Assembly (NCBI RefSeq): GCF_027023865.1
Contig: NZ_JALVUC010000020.1
Location: 1-64,000 of the forward strand
From: Thermococcus sp.
Lineage (GTDB): Archaea > Methanobacteriota_B > Thermococci > Thermococcales > Thermococcaceae
Direction of reading: 5' to 3'
Length of the DNA stretch: 64,000 nt
Shown piece after piece: positions 37,077 to 46,043 of this stretch. Below the pieces are notes generated by a model, which ran no database searches, was not told the origin of the DNA, and worked only from the letters and a program-made list of their open reading frames with translations. Each line of letters begins with the position of its first letter. Position 1 is the first letter of the stretch. The position numbers and the translations under genes were made by a program.

Positions 37077-38514
37077 TTACCAACCCCCCACCTTGAATTC
37101 AAATGTTTTTGTATCATCTTTTACCCCCTCTGGAACTTTCCCTAAGATATCTACCAGTTCATCTGAAGTAAACAAGTGAGGATACCCTCTAGCGAGATAA
37201 AATTTCAACCCTTCCCTCCAAATGTATCTGTTCATATCGCATCCCGGTCCGTTGGGGTGCCCGTTTCTTCTTATTGATTCAGCGGCACAGCCACCGCCAC
37301 AGATGGGAAGAAATGGACATTTTTTGCATTCTTCGAATTCTGTTGGGTCTTTTGCTTTAACGTCATAATAATATGGCTTGACTTTAAAATGTCCGTCATC
37401 TGTTATCTCCCCCACAGAATATTTTTCATTACCGACAAATTCCCAACATGGGTATAGTTTCCGGTTGGGATCAACAACATAAGAGAATGGGTGGTCATAT
37501 ACATACAATATAATGTTCGGTAGTTTGGTCTAGTTTGAACTTCAAAACCTCGTACATATGCTTCCTTCCAGAGCTTTGGTAAATAGTCTCTTAATTCACT
37601 CCCAGTCAAGAGAGTGTTATTACAGGAATGCGAATGCTGAATATCTCCCCGGATAATGCCAAATGAAATACTAACTTCACTTATGCCTTCAGAAACGAGA
37701 TAATCCAGCAAGTCAGGAATTGCATGGACGTTTGTCTTATCAACATTTATTCGAATCCCTATATGAAACTTTTTATTCGTGACATTATCTAGTAAGAGCT
37801 TTATATTATGTATTATAGTGTCAAATGTCCCTTTACCGTCCTAGTTATCCTTCTTTTGTCATGAATCTCTTTGGGACCATCTAGAGTAATTTGCATTGAC
37901 ACAATGTTAAAATCATTAATAGCATCAATGACGTCCATGTTTATCAGTGTTCCATTCGTGACAAATCCTGCAGTATAATCTTCAATTTCTCCTTTCCTCT
38001 TAAGAGCCTCAAGTGATTCTAAAGTATATTTACAGCATTTCCAATTAAGAAGAGGCTCACCCCCATAGAAACTTACATCAATGCTAGGATTGCGTTTAAT
38101 TGGAAAGTATTTTTGATGGTTCAGAGCAAATTTTAAAATAATGTCAATATCTTTTTTTGATAAGAAATCTGCCTTCTGTGTTAGATTGCCCTCATAGCAA
38201 TAGGGGCACTTAAGATTACAGGCATAGGTCATAGTTAAGGTCAAACCAACTCTGAATGCAGAGTATAGTTTAGAGATTTCAAAATTATGCATCGTTTTAA
38301 TAATATTTAACTCTTCTAACTCATCATCAACTAAAAAACCAAAATTGTATAATTTCGACCTAATGTCTTGAGGAATATCCTCCAGGTTTCCTTTTAACAT
38401 TGCCTCTAATAGCTCAAAATCCACCTTAGAGATGCTATTGTACAGAGTATTATACAAAATATAGGTGTTTTCTCTTAATCTGAAAGCAATATTATATTTG
38501 GAAATCTTCACCAT
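37077..38514 (-). pseudogene. Radical SAM/SPASM peptide maturase, two frameshifts
   Basis: Three consecutive reading frames together make one protein of about 478 aa. Part 1 (ATG 38514 to about 37838): MVKISKYNIAFRLRENTYIL opening typical of Cys-rich peptide maturases, cluster motif ACNLKCPYCYEG (CxxxCxxC), FYGGEPLLNW, FVTNGTLI, MQITLDGPKEIHDKRR. Part 2 (about 37840-37508): KGTFDTIIHNIKLLL and so on. Part 3 (to 37077): SPASM region LYPCWEF, then ECKKCPFLPICGGGCAAE and GPGCDMNRY. Each join needs one extra base (near 37838 and 37508). All key residues are present, so the enzyme may be intact in the cell and the shifts sequence errors, or the gene may be recently dead. It is A+T-rich relative to the purine genes, which suggests transfer. 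Confidence 0.8.
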
Positions 38515-38559
38515 TGGCATCACCCCAACAATAAGGATAAAAATGCATAAACAAAAGCA

Positions 38560-38775
38560 TTAGTGGCATGTACAGTGGTATACGAGACAAAATACAGGTA
38601 TTGGAATCGGGATAGGTCCGTGCTCTATGCAAACTTCTGGACAGTAGATCGTACAATAATCCTCGCACTCATAGTTACAATTGCAATGGGGGCTACAATT
38701 GGGACTACAGTTAGGACTGCAGTAATTCCCTGCAAGGCTTTCCCCTGACCCCACTTCAATGATATCAAACTCCAT
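38560..38775 (-). CDS. Cys-rich RiPP precursor peptide
   Basis: 71 aa, ATG 38775 after an excellent AAGGAGGTGAGG site. The first 18 residues (MEFDIIEVGSGESLAGNY) form a Cys-free leader. Twelve Cys follow: 19, 23, 27, 31, then 33, 37, 41, 45, 49, then 63, 68 and 70. Two runs are spaced exactly four apart, opening with CSPNCSPNCSPHC, and a PIPIPIP segment separates the last three. The radical SAM/SPASM maturase starts 45 bases downstream. This combination matches thioether-forming peptides (sactipeptides or ranthipeptides). A plain metal-binding protein is the alternative. The cargo may be exported by one of the adjacent ABC systems. Confidence 0.75.
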   Translation of the reverse strand: MEFDIIEVGSGESLAGNYCSPNCSPNCSPHCNCNYECEDYCTIYCPEVCIEHGPIPIPIPVFCLVYHCTCH

Positions 38776-38950
38776 CTACCTCACCTCCTTCGGGTTTTTG
38801 CGTTTAATTCTTCACTGAAACAATCCATAAGTTTTACTGCAACTAATTTATAAACAACTGAAATCCATTTATAAATAAAGTGAAACAATTCATGAGCAAA
38901 AAAAAGGCAATATTTATAAGTAATTTCACTAATTGACTTCAGGTGGTCAA
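38776..38950. promoter_or_regulatory. Divergent promoter region with paired repeats
   Basis: The region separates the peptide gene (minus) from the ABC genes (plus). A direct repeat TGAAACAATYCATRAG lies at 38816-38831 and 38881-38896, 65 bases apart, with a partial copy CTGAAATCCAT near 38858. TATA boxes: TTTATAAAT on the minus strand at about 38865-38874 and again near 38848-38854 for the peptide; ATTTATAAG at 38912-38920 for the ABC genes. The repeat pair on both sides suggests one regulator controls both operons. The winged-helix protein at 39765 is the obvious candidate. Confidence 0.5.
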
Positions 38951-39754
38951 ATGGAGGCAGTGCAGGGCATTAGAACAATCAAAGCCTTCGTCTTCATCCA
39001 GAAGGAGGTCTTCTTCTCAAGGCGCTTTGATCTGCTCCTTCAGTTCATAGGCCTCGGCCTGAACATCCTCTTCATCGGAATCTTCGCAAAACTTGTCACA
39101 ATCAATGCAAACATCTCCCAGTACGGCACTCCAAACTACCTCGACTACCTCCTCATTGGCTCAATAATCCACAACCTCGTCTTCCTGCCGAGGGGAAGCA
39201 TATCATCCTTCGTCCTCGGGAGAATATTCCCAGTCCTTTACAACTCTCCTGCATCTCTAACATCCATTTTCATCGGAATCAACGCCTGGCGAATTCTGTG
39301 GAATCTGGGATTGACGTTCATCGTAACACTCGCATACATCCTGTTTTTCGGTTTAAGGATCCACCTCAACCTCGGCGTTCTGGTCGTCATTCTAAGCGGC
39401 ATTCTATTAATCTTCGCACTCGACCTTTTCTCAGCGGGGTTCAGAATAGCAACCAAAGCCCGACAAGATCCCCTAAACTGGTTCTTCAACATAACCGCTC
39501 AACTCGTCAGCGGGCTCTACTTCCCCCCGGAAAAGCTTCCCGGGTGGCTCCAACCTCTATCAAAAATCCATCCCGAGACGTACATCCTTCAAATGGGCAG
39601 GCTCACAATGGGTGGCGGCTACTCGTTATCCCAAATCCTTCCGAGTTTAATTAACATGCTCGTTATCACGGCCGTAATGCTCCTCATCGGATACATCACG
39701 TTCAGATGGGGATTTAACAAGGCCAGACAGCTGGGAACGCTGGGCCAGATGTGA
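38951..39754 (+). CDS. ABC-2 type permease, second system
   Basis: 267 aa from ATG 38951, after AGGTGG; a TTG at 38933 is a weaker option. Six hydrophobic segments fit an ABC-2 exporter: FDLLLQFIGLGLNILFIGIF, LDYLLIGSIIHNLVF, ILWNLGLTFIVTLAYILFFG, LGVLVVILSGILLIFALDLF, and LINMLVITAVMLLIGYITF near the end. It begins an operon with a winged-helix protein and an ATPase. It reads away from the peptide gene and is a candidate exporter or immunity pump. Confidence 0.82.
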   Translation: MEAVQGIRTIKAFVFIQKEVFFSRRFDLLLQFIGLGLNILFIGIFAKLVTINANISQYGTPNYLDYLLIGSIIHNLVFLPRGSISSFVLGRIFPVLYNSPASLTSIFIGINAWRILWNLGLTFIVTLAYILFFGLRIHLNLGVLVVILSGILLIFALDLFSAGFRIATKARQDPLNWFFNITAQLVSGLYFPPEKLPGWLQPLSKIHPETYILQMGRLTMGGGYSLSQILPSLINMLVITAVMLLIGYITFRWGFNKARQLGTLGQM

Positions 39755-39764
39755 GGTGGGCCTT

Positions 39765-40040
39765 ATGAGAGTGCACATCCTCAAGGAAGAGTGTGAAAAC
39801 GGGAAACTCGTTTTGCTTCTCAGAGTGGAGATTGAGATAAACAGCCTGCATAAACATGAACTGGGTGAGCTGGAGAGACAGATATTGGACTTCATTCTCG
39901 ACAATGATGAAGTAACACAAAGCGAACTGAGCCGGCTGTTCGGCAGAGCCCAAGCCTGCAGGGCAATAAAAAACCTCGAAAACATGGGATTAATTCAGCG
40001 TGAGAGGAAAGGGAGAACGTACGTTGTCAGGGTGGTCTGA
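39765..40040 (+). CDS. MarR-like winged-helix regulator in ABC operon
   Basis: 91 aa from ATG 39765, after GAGGTGG. Residues about 30-90 form a winged helix: HELGELERQILDFILDNDEV, the turn TQSELSRLFGRAQACRAIKN and the wing LIQRERKGRTYVVRVV. The N-terminal 30 residues are beta-like. It lies between the permease and ATPase genes, 10 bases after the permease, and ends exactly where the ATPase starts. It likely controls the divergent peptide/ABC promoters through the 16-base repeats there. Confidence 0.7.
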   Translation: MRVHILKEECENGKLVLLLRVEIEINSLHKHELGELERQILDFILDNDEVTQSELSRLFGRAQACRAIKNLENMGLIQRERKGRTYVVRVV

Positions 40041-41030
40041 GTGATAGAAGCCGTTAATCTGACCAAGTACTATCCTCCACCGATAAAGTCCCTGCTCGAC
40101 TTGAAGAGCCTCTGGGACTTTCTCAAAACTCCCCGTGAAGAAATTCCAGCCCTGGTTGATGTGAGCTTTAAAGTTAAAGAAGGCGAAATATACGGCCTTC
40201 TGGGTCCGAACGGGGCTGGAAAAACTACACTCTGTAAAATTGCCAATGGTCTCGTGATTCCAACGAGGGGCCACCTCTACATCAACGGACACGACTCAAT
40301 CCAGGAGCACGATAAAATTAGGGGCAAAATCTTCACAATCTTCGGGGGAAGCAGGGACTTATTCGGCCTCTTCCAGTGGCGCGTAAGTGTTGAAAAGAAC
40401 CTTAAGTTCATAGCCGAACTCTGGGGTGTTTTAGGGCAGGAGGCAGATAAAAGAATTAACTATGCCCTCAAGCTCTTGGACTTGGATGAAAAAAGAAACG
40501 AGTGGTACCAAAAGCTCTCCGCCGGAATGAGGCAGAAGGTCTACCTCGCATTGCCCTTCATCATTCAGCCCGAGGTCCTCATCTTGGATGAACCCACTGT
40601 GCATCTTGATATTTTCACAAGGAGGGAAGTTTGGAATGCTATCTTGAAACTTTCAGGGGAAATGGGAACAACGGTACTCCTGACGACCCACAACCTCAAC
40701 GAGGCTGAGAGGCTCTGCGATAGAATACTCTTCTTCAACAAGCGAAAAATAGCCGAGGGTAAACCTCGAGAACTCGTTGAGAAAGTTCAAGCCCTAAAAG
40801 CGGAGAGGAAACTAATCGCCAAAATTAAGGGGAAGGTGAACGCTGGTGAGTTCAAAAGCATAATCCAGAAAATCGAGGTCCAAAGTGATGGACAATTCAC
40901 GCACCTCCAGCTTTATTTCAGAGACGATGGGCTCCGGGAGGTTCTAAAGCGCCTCTCCAAGTACAACGTAGTTGACCTCCAAAGCGCCCCGGTGACCCTT
41001 GAGGAGGTCTTCGTGCAGTTATGTAAATAA
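40041..41030 (+). CDS. ABC transporter ATP-binding protein, second system
   Basis: 329 aa, GTG 40041 immediately after the previous stop. Walker A LLGPNGAGKTTLCKI, Q-loop region, signature LSAGMRQKVYLALP, Walker B EVLILDEPTVHLD and switch His in LLTTHNLNEAERLCD. An extra N-terminal insertion (PPPIKSLLDLKSLWDFLKTP) is typical of ATPases in the ABC-2/NatA type. It pairs with the permease two genes upstream. Convergent with purQ, which ends nine bases away. Confidence 0.86.
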   Translation: MIEAVNLTKYYPPPIKSLLDLKSLWDFLKTPREEIPALVDVSFKVKEGEIYGLLGPNGAGKTTLCKIANGLVIPTRGHLYINGHDSIQEHDKIRGKIFTIFGGSRDLFGLFQWRVSVEKNLKFIAELWGVLGQEADKRINYALKLLDLDEKRNEWYQKLSAGMRQKVYLALPFIIQPEVLILDEPTVHLDIFTRREVWNAILKLSGEMGTTVLLTTHNLNEAERLCDRILFFNKRKIAEGKPRELVEKVQALKAERKLIAKIKGKVNAGEFKSIIQKIEVQSDGQFTHLQLYFRDDGLREVLKRLSKYNVVDLQSAPVTLEEVFVQLCK

Positions 41031-41038
41031 TAAAGAAA

Positions 41039-41710
41039 TCACCTCTTCGCCCACTCAACCATGCTCTTGAAAACTCTCAACCCGTCCTCACTGCCCAGAA
41101 ACCTGTCGCTCGCCCTCTCCGGGTGTGGCATAGTTCCAAGGACGTTTCCCTTTTCGTTGGCTACCGCCGCTATGTTGAGGACGGAGCCGTTCGGGTTAGC
41201 ATCCTCCGTAACGTTGCCCTTTTTGTCACTGTACTGGAAGACGATTCTGAACTTTGACGGATCGTCGACGTAGTAGTTGCCCTCGGCATGCGCTATCGGC
41301 ATCCTTATGACTTCCCCGAGCTTGTAGAGGGGCGTGAACGGCGTCTCGTTGTCGGTGACCCTGAGGTGAACCCACCTGCAGAGGAAGCGCGGGACCCTGT
41401 TCGGCCTGAGCGCACCGGGCAAAAGGCCGGCCTCGGTGAGAACCTGGAAGCCGTTGCATACCCCGAGAACCGGTCTTCCCTCACGGGCGAACTCCCTGAC
41501 CTCCCCCATTATCTCCTGTCTCGCCGCTATCGCCCCGGCGCGGAGATAATCGGCGTAGCTGAAGCCGCCGGGCAGAACGACGCCGTCAAAGTCCTTTAGG
41601 CTGGTCTTGTACCAGACGCGTTCAGCCTCCGCTCCAGCCATCTTTATTGCCCTCTCTGTCTCGAAGTCGCAGTTGGTTCCCGGAAAGACCACCACGGCAA
41701 ACTTCACCAT
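41039..41710 (-). CDS. purQ: FGAM synthase glutaminase subunit PurQ
   Basis: 223 aa class I glutamine amidotransferase that supplies ammonia to PurL. Catalytic Cys in [14 protein letters not shown], His and Glu in [10 protein letters not shown]. The N-terminal [14 protein letters not shown] is diagnostic. Last gene of purD-purP-purS-purQ; it starts one base after the purS stop. Confidence 0.96.
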   Translation of the reverse strand: MVKFAVVVFPGTNCDFETERAIKMAGAEAERVWYKTSLKDFDGVVLPGGFSYADYLRAGAIAARQEIMGEVREFAREGRPVLGVCNGFQVLTEAGLLPGALRPNRVPRFLCRWVHLRVTDNETPFTPLYKLGEVIRMPIAHAEGNYYVDDPSKFRIVFQYSDKKGNVTEDANPNGSVLNIAAVANEKGNVLGTMPHPERASDRFLGSEDGLRVFKSMVEWAKR

Positions 41711-41711
41711 C

Positions 41712-41954
41712 TCAGCTCACCGGCTCGATTCTGTACTCCCAACTGTGGATCAGAGGGTTGGCGAGAAGCTTCCTGCACATCCCCTCGACCTCCTCCTCCG
41801 GGTTCTCACTCTCCAGCTCAAACTCGAAGTATTTCGGAACGTGGAGATTCTCGATGGCGTACCCAAGGTTCCTGAGCGCGTTTCCGATGACCCTCCCCTC
41901 GGGGTCGTTGAGGCCTTCCTTAAGGCGAACGATGACGGTAACCTTCCACTTCAT
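41712..41954 (-). CDS. purS: FGAM synthase subunit PurS
   Basis: 80 aa from ATG 41954, after AGGTGAT; the frame opens further upstream only by overlap with purP. PurS is the small dimeric subunit that joins PurQ and PurL. The sequence [20 protein letters not shown] and [19 protein letters not shown] is typical. Confidence 0.95.
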   Translation of the reverse strand: MKWKVTVIVRLKEGLNDPEGRVIGNALRNLGYAIENLHVPKYFEFELESENPEEEVEGMCRKLLANPLIHSWEYRIEPVS

Positions 41955-41964
41955 TGGGATCACC

Positions 41965-43107
41965 TCAAGTGACGACCTTCTCAAGCTCGTCCAGCTCAAT
42001 CGCGCGCTTTATCTCAAGTGCTATCCTCCGCCCTGTGCTCATCGGCTTCCTCCAGAGGGCATTTCCGTATGGGTGGCCAACCGCCATGTGAATGTTGGTT
42101 CCCCCACCGGTTCTCGGGGCAACGTCGTAGATGTAGAAGTTCAGATCTTTGTCCACGGCCGTCTGGAGGGTGAACGGCCCGATTATCCCGGGCGGGTAGT
42201 ACTCCTGCGTCGCCTTCACATAGCGCTCGGCCATGTCGAAGACCTTCTCCAAAAGCGACTCGCGGAGAGTCGAGGCGGCGTGGCCGGTTACCGTGTACTC
42301 AGGCTCGAACTGGTGCTCCGGGAGTGTTAGTTGCTGGCTCGCAGGAAGCCTCACGTGGCCGTCCAGACTCGTCTCGAAGCGCCAGTCTATTCCGAGTAGC
42401 TCAATCTCTCCATCTATTGGAGAGTAGAAAAAGTCGAAGTTGAATACCGGGCCGATTATGTAGCGCTCTATCCTCGCCTTGGCAAGGTCTTCCTCCGTAA
42501 TGACGCCGAGCTTCTTCAGTCTCTCGGCCTTCTCTCGGAACTCCTTGTAGGAAGCGGCGGTGAAGAAACCGCGCTCAAGCCTCTTCTTGGCGTGGGGGAG
42601 TTTGACTATCACGAGGCCCACTTCATCAATCTCCTCCGGCTTTACCGCCTCGGGGTACGGGAGGTTGGCCTTCTCGAGGAGCCAGTAGTAGCTCTTCTCC
42701 TCTCTCCTCTCCTCGCTCCTCAGGAGGTTCCTGCTCCCGAAGAGGGGAACGCGGAAGTCGTTTTCAACCCTGTCTATGCCGGTGTAAACCACGAAGGAGC
42801 GGTTGGGGACGAATATGACGTTCCTCTTAACTAGCTCCTCCTGGATTTCCACGATCTGGGCGAACTTCTCCAAAACCAGAACCTCATCTATGAAGCCCTT
42901 GGTTAGGCCGTCTCTGGCCCTCCTGAGCTTAAAATACTCCTCGTAAGTCCTGTGCCTGCCCCGTTGGGCAACGATGAGAACGGGTAAACTCTCCTCCCTT
43001 GCCCCGTCGGCTATGTCGAGGGCAGAGTGGCTTCCTATTGCTCCAACGGTTATCCTCTCCGGGTCGTATTTCTCAAGGATTCCCAAAACCTCATCACGGT
43101 TTATCAT
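41965..43107 (-). CDS. purP: PurP family, paralogue 2
   Basis: 380 aa from ATG 43107, after AGGTGG; the frame is open to 43137 inside purD. It is a longer ATP-grasp relative of the 331-aa PurP at 27118: TVGAIGSHSALDIADGAREE, VKLPHAKKRLERGFF and the C-terminal YDVAPRTGGGTNIHMAVGHP. The glycine-rich ATP loop GAGGGRGYF of paralogue 1 is replaced by HAKKRLERGFF, as in most long PurP forms. Two PurP copies are usual in Thermococcales. Which is the main FAICAR synthetase cannot be settled here. Confidence 0.88.
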   Translation of the reverse strand: MINRDEVLGILEKYDPERITVGAIGSHSALDIADGAREESLPVLIVAQRGRHRTYEEYFKLRRARDGLTKGFIDEVLVLEKFAQIVEIQEELVKRNVIFVPNRSFVVYTGIDRVENDFRVPLFGSRNLLRSEERREEKSYYWLLEKANLPYPEAVKPEEIDEVGLVIVKLPHAKKRLERGFFTAASYKEFREKAERLKKLGVITEEDLAKARIERYIIGPVFNFDFFYSPIDGEIELLGIDWRFETSLDGHVRLPASQQLTLPEHQFEPEYTVTGHAASTLRESLLEKVFDMAERYVKATQEYYPPGIIGPFTLQTAVDKDLNFYIYDVAPRTGGGTNIHMAVGHPYGNALWRKPMSTGRRIALEIKRAIELDELEKVVT

Positions 43108-43117
43108 ACCAACCACC

Positions 43118-44434
43118 TCAGCAGGAATTCGGCTCAAACTCCTTTCCGAGCTCCCTCATAATCCGAATTCTCTTCTCAATGCTCTCCTTCGTTCCAACGT
43201 CCTCCCGATAGAACAGCTCCCCCCTGATGTGCGGAACCGCGCTCTTTGCGATCCCCTCAGCTTCCCTAAGTGTGCCGGCGATTCCAACGACCGCTATTGC
43301 GCGCGAACCGAGGAGTGTGAAGTTCTCGTCTATGGAGGCATAGTAAAGCCTCGCTCCCGCCTTCTTTACCGCTTCCTCGTCTATCTCAAGCCTCAGGTTC
43401 TTCACAGGGTTCCCAGGATATCCCTTCGGCGCGAGGTACTTCACGACCGTTGCCCTTTCCTCGAACTCTACCTTCCCAAGTTTGCCGTCAACGATTCCCT
43501 CGGCCACCTCTGGCAGGGGCGTTTTGAGGAGCGGGAGAACGTTTATCGCCTCCGGGTCTCCGAAGCGGGCGTTGTACTCTATTAGAACAGGTCCATCTCT
43601 GGAGAGCATGAACTGTCCGTAGAGGATGCCCCTGTAAGGGGTTCCCTCCTTTCTCATCGCCTCGATTGTGGTCTTAAGTGTCTCGAGGGCCTTTTCGTAG
43701 TCCTCCTTAGTTACGAAGGGCAGAAGACCGTTTGAGCAGGAGTAGCTTCCCATACCGCCGGTTATCGGCCCCCTGTCGTTCTCGTGGGCGTGGGGGTAGT
43801 CCTGAACCAGGGGCATTGGGAGGATGTGCTTCCCGTCGCTGAAGACCTGAAAGGTGAACTCGACGCCATCAGTGCGCTCCTCTATCAGAACCCTCCCGTA
43901 TTTCCTGATCAGCTCCTCCGCGTAGGCCTTGGCCTCTTCGTTGTCCCTCAGCTGGTAGCCGACTACCTTGACGCCTTTCCCGCCTGTGAGGCCGATGGGC
44001 TTAACAACGACTGGCTTGCCGAAATCGTCTATCCACGAGCGCATTTCGGAGACGTAGTCGAAGACCCTGAAGGCTTTTCTTCCAGGGATTCTGTTGCGTT
44101 CCATGAAGGCCCTTGCGAAGGCCTTATCTGTTTCAAGCCTTGCCGCTTCCCTTTCCGGGCCAAGGGCCGGAATACCGTTCTCCTCAAGAACGTCCACGAT
44201 GCCCCTTTCAAGCGGCGCCTCCGGGCCGATGAAGGCCATGTCCACGCCGAACTTTTCCGCGTAAGCGAGAACCTTCTCCACGTCCGTTTCCCTGGCCAAG
44301 CCGTAATCCTTTGCGAGCCTTACCAGGCCGGGGTTTCTGTGCTTGGCAACAACATAAAGCTTGGCGCCCCCCCGGGCGAGGGCCTCGCCAATTGCGTGCT
44401 CCCTTCCACTGCCACCAACGAGCAGGATTCTCAT
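43118..44434 (-). CDS. purD: Phosphoribosylamine-glycine ligase PurD
   Basis: 438 aa from ATG 44434, after GGTGA; a second ATG lies 12 bases upstream. PurD joins glycine to phosphoribosylamine, the second purine step. The family signature is seen in MRILLVGGSGREHAIG, the ATP-grasp PVVVKPIGLTGGKGVKV, LPMPLVQDYPHAHENDRGPI and YNARFGDPEAINVLP. On the minus strand a TATA box GCTTAAAAACC lies about 45 bases up. First gene of a four-gene operon. Confidence 0.95.
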   Translation of the reverse strand: MRILLVGGSGREHAIGEALARGGAKLYVVAKHRNPGLVRLAKDYGLARETDVEKVLAYAEKFGVDMAFIGPEAPLERGIVDVLEENGIPALGPEREAARLETDKAFARAFMERNRIPGRKAFRVFDYVSEMRSWIDDFGKPVVVKPIGLTGGKGVKVVGYQLRDNEEAKAYAEELIRKYGRVLIEERTDGVEFTFQVFSDGKHILPMPLVQDYPHAHENDRGPITGGMGSYSCSNGLLPFVTKEDYEKALETLKTTIEAMRKEGTPYRGILYGQFMLSRDGPVLIEYNARFGDPEAINVLPLLKTPLPEVAEGIVDGKLGKVEFEERATVVKYLAPKGYPGNPVKNLRLEIDEEAVKKAGARLYYASIDENFTLLGSRAIAVVGIAGTLREAEGIAKSAVPHIRGELFYREDVGTKESIEKRIRIMRELGKEFEPNSC

Positions 44435-44544
44435 AAGTTTCACCATTTATTTGTTAAAATTTTTGGTTTTTAAGCTTTGTTTCTACATTGTTATGTTTAA
44501 AATTGTTTAATAACTTCAAACCCGATTATCTGGGGGGAGTTCAC

Positions 44545-45198
44545 ATGAACTACTCAGCGCTGATAGGATCAATCCATAGGAACGGTGTTCTGACTGTTAT
44601 AGCGAGGGGTGCGGAATCAAACGGAGACCTTCTCGGGATAAAGCTTTTGAAGGAACTTCTTAAGCTGAAGGAACCGATTTTCGTGGCCCTCTATGAGCCG
44701 CTTCTTGTCTTCCGCTCGAACCTCGCGAACGAGGGAATAATGCTTGAAGATGTTTTGGGTGACGATTTCTGGATTCTCGATGTTTTCGGAAACTTTAAGG
44801 GGATAGAACGGGATATCCCGCACGTCTACCAGATGAGCGGATACCTTGACGACGGTGTTTTTGTGAGCAAATACGGTGAGATGATGAAGGGGCTTTCTAA
44901 GAGTCTTTCATCGGAACGTGTTTGGTTCTTCTCCTACCTAAGTTCTGGGGCCTGCAAGCTCTTTTCCATGCCCCGGCGCACTTATCAGATTATATGGAAC
45001 CTGAAAATGGAAGTTGAGGAATACTTGCCTGACATAAGGTCAGTGCTTGTTTACGACAGTGCTGACTGTCCAGAGCTTGAGGACTACATATATACCATTT
45101 CAGACGTCGTTGTCGAGGCCGTTAAGAGGGGAACGAGAAGGCTGGCCTACATAACGAAGGGAGGAGAGGCCGTCTTTGATCCGTTCGGGGGTGAGTAA
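44545..45198 (+). CDS. KaiC/RecA-like protein, DUF257-like
   Basis: 217 aa from ATG 44545, after GGGGGAG. The fold pattern is RecA/KaiC-like: MNYSALIGSIHRNGVLTVIA, EPIFVALYEPLLVF, DFWILDVFGNFKG, and a strand-rich end DVVVEAVKRGTRRLAYITKG. No Walker A (GxxxxGK[ST]) is present, so ATPase activity is doubtful. It resembles the DUF257 proteins limited to Thermococcales. A second related gene follows. Their place between purD and purE interrupts the purine cluster; link to purines unknown. Confidence 0.5.
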   Translation: MNYSALIGSIHRNGVLTVIARGAESNGDLLGIKLLKELLKLKEPIFVALYEPLLVFRSNLANEGIMLEDVLGDDFWILDVFGNFKGIERDIPHVYQMSGYLDDGVFVSKYGEMMKGLSKSLSSERVWFFSYLSSGACKLFSMPRRTYQIIWNLKMEVEEYLPDIRSVLVYDSADCPELEDYIYTISDVVVEAVKRGTRRLAYITKGGEAVFDPFGGE

Positions 45199-45199
45199 A

Positions 45200-45939
45200 T
45201 TGTTCAAAACTGGGATGAAAGAGTTGGATAAACTCCTTGGAGGTATAAGGGAGCACGCTTACATACTCTTCCATGAAGAGGATCCGAGATCCCTTGGCCG
45301 GGAGCTGGTCTTCCGCTTCATTCGCTACAAGTTAGAGAATGACAACTTGATGGGTATTTTCAACATAAGCTACTCTCTCCCATTTCTGCTGGAGGTAATG
45401 TGCAAGAACGGCATCGACGCTGATTCCTACCTCGATTCACTAAATCTCGCAATAGTCGATACCTTTGGAAGCTTTTACGGGCCGCGCATCAGACGCAGGG
45501 GAGTCTGGTATCTTCCGGGTTCTCCCTCATATGAACTTCTCTCCAGGAAGTATGCAGAGGTTGTTCGGGCCCACAAAGAGCTTTGGGCGGAAAAGGGAAT
45601 GTTCTCGGGAAGGGAGCTGTGGGGGGTTGCGGTGGACGTTTCTGAATACATACGCATATTTGGGAGGCCAATACACTGAGCTACTTTGAGATCTCAGCGG
45701 AGGTCAGGAGACAGCATGAGGCCTACCGCAGGTATCCTGCCGGGACGAACATCTGGGTCTTCTCCGGTGATGTGGACAGGGTATTCTCTTCACTCTACCG
45801 TAGGGTTGACTACGTGTTTAGAACGAGGAGCGTGCTGACCGAGGACGGCGTCACACGCTATCTCTACGTCCTTAAGGCCCCGGGATTGTCGGACATTCCC
45901 GTTTTGAGTACCGCATTACTAAGGATGATGTTAAGGTAA
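45200..45939 (+). pseudogene. KaiC-like protein with one-base frameshift
   Basis: TTG 45200 follows GGGGGTGAG. Frame 1 (FKTGMKELDKLLGGIREHAY to AVDVSEYIRIFG) stops at 45677-45679, but another frame continues without a break from 45667: EANTLSYFEISAEVRRQHEA and on to TALLRMMLR at 45939. Adding one G to the GGG run near 45662 joins them into about 246 aa. The opening GMKELDKLLGGI is the hallmark start of KaiC-like domains, while the Walker A that should follow is replaced by REHAYILFHEEDPRS. So it is degenerate as an ATPase, like its upstream neighbour. The shift may be an assembly error. Confidence 0.55.
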
Positions 45940-46043
45940 AGAGGACTTGATACCCTGATGTCTGGATTTTGTAAGCATTTGCATGTTTATTGTTTAGGAA
46001 TATTTTTAAACTTTAGACATTTTTAAGTTAAGGGTGAGATCCA

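Noticed and set aside
37505-37840. Programmed frameshifting in the radical SAM gene
   Set aside because: There is no slippery heptamer or following pseudoknot at the two join points, and similar single-base breaks occur in unrelated genes here, so error or decay is more likely.
38563-38748. A 61-codon frame opposite the Cys-rich peptide
   Set aside because: It is the complement of the precursor gene. The minus-strand frame has a far better ribosome site, leader and maturase context.
43784-44473. A 229-codon frame opposite purD
   Set aside because: It is a shadow of the PurD ATP-grasp coding strand and has no recognisable protein features.
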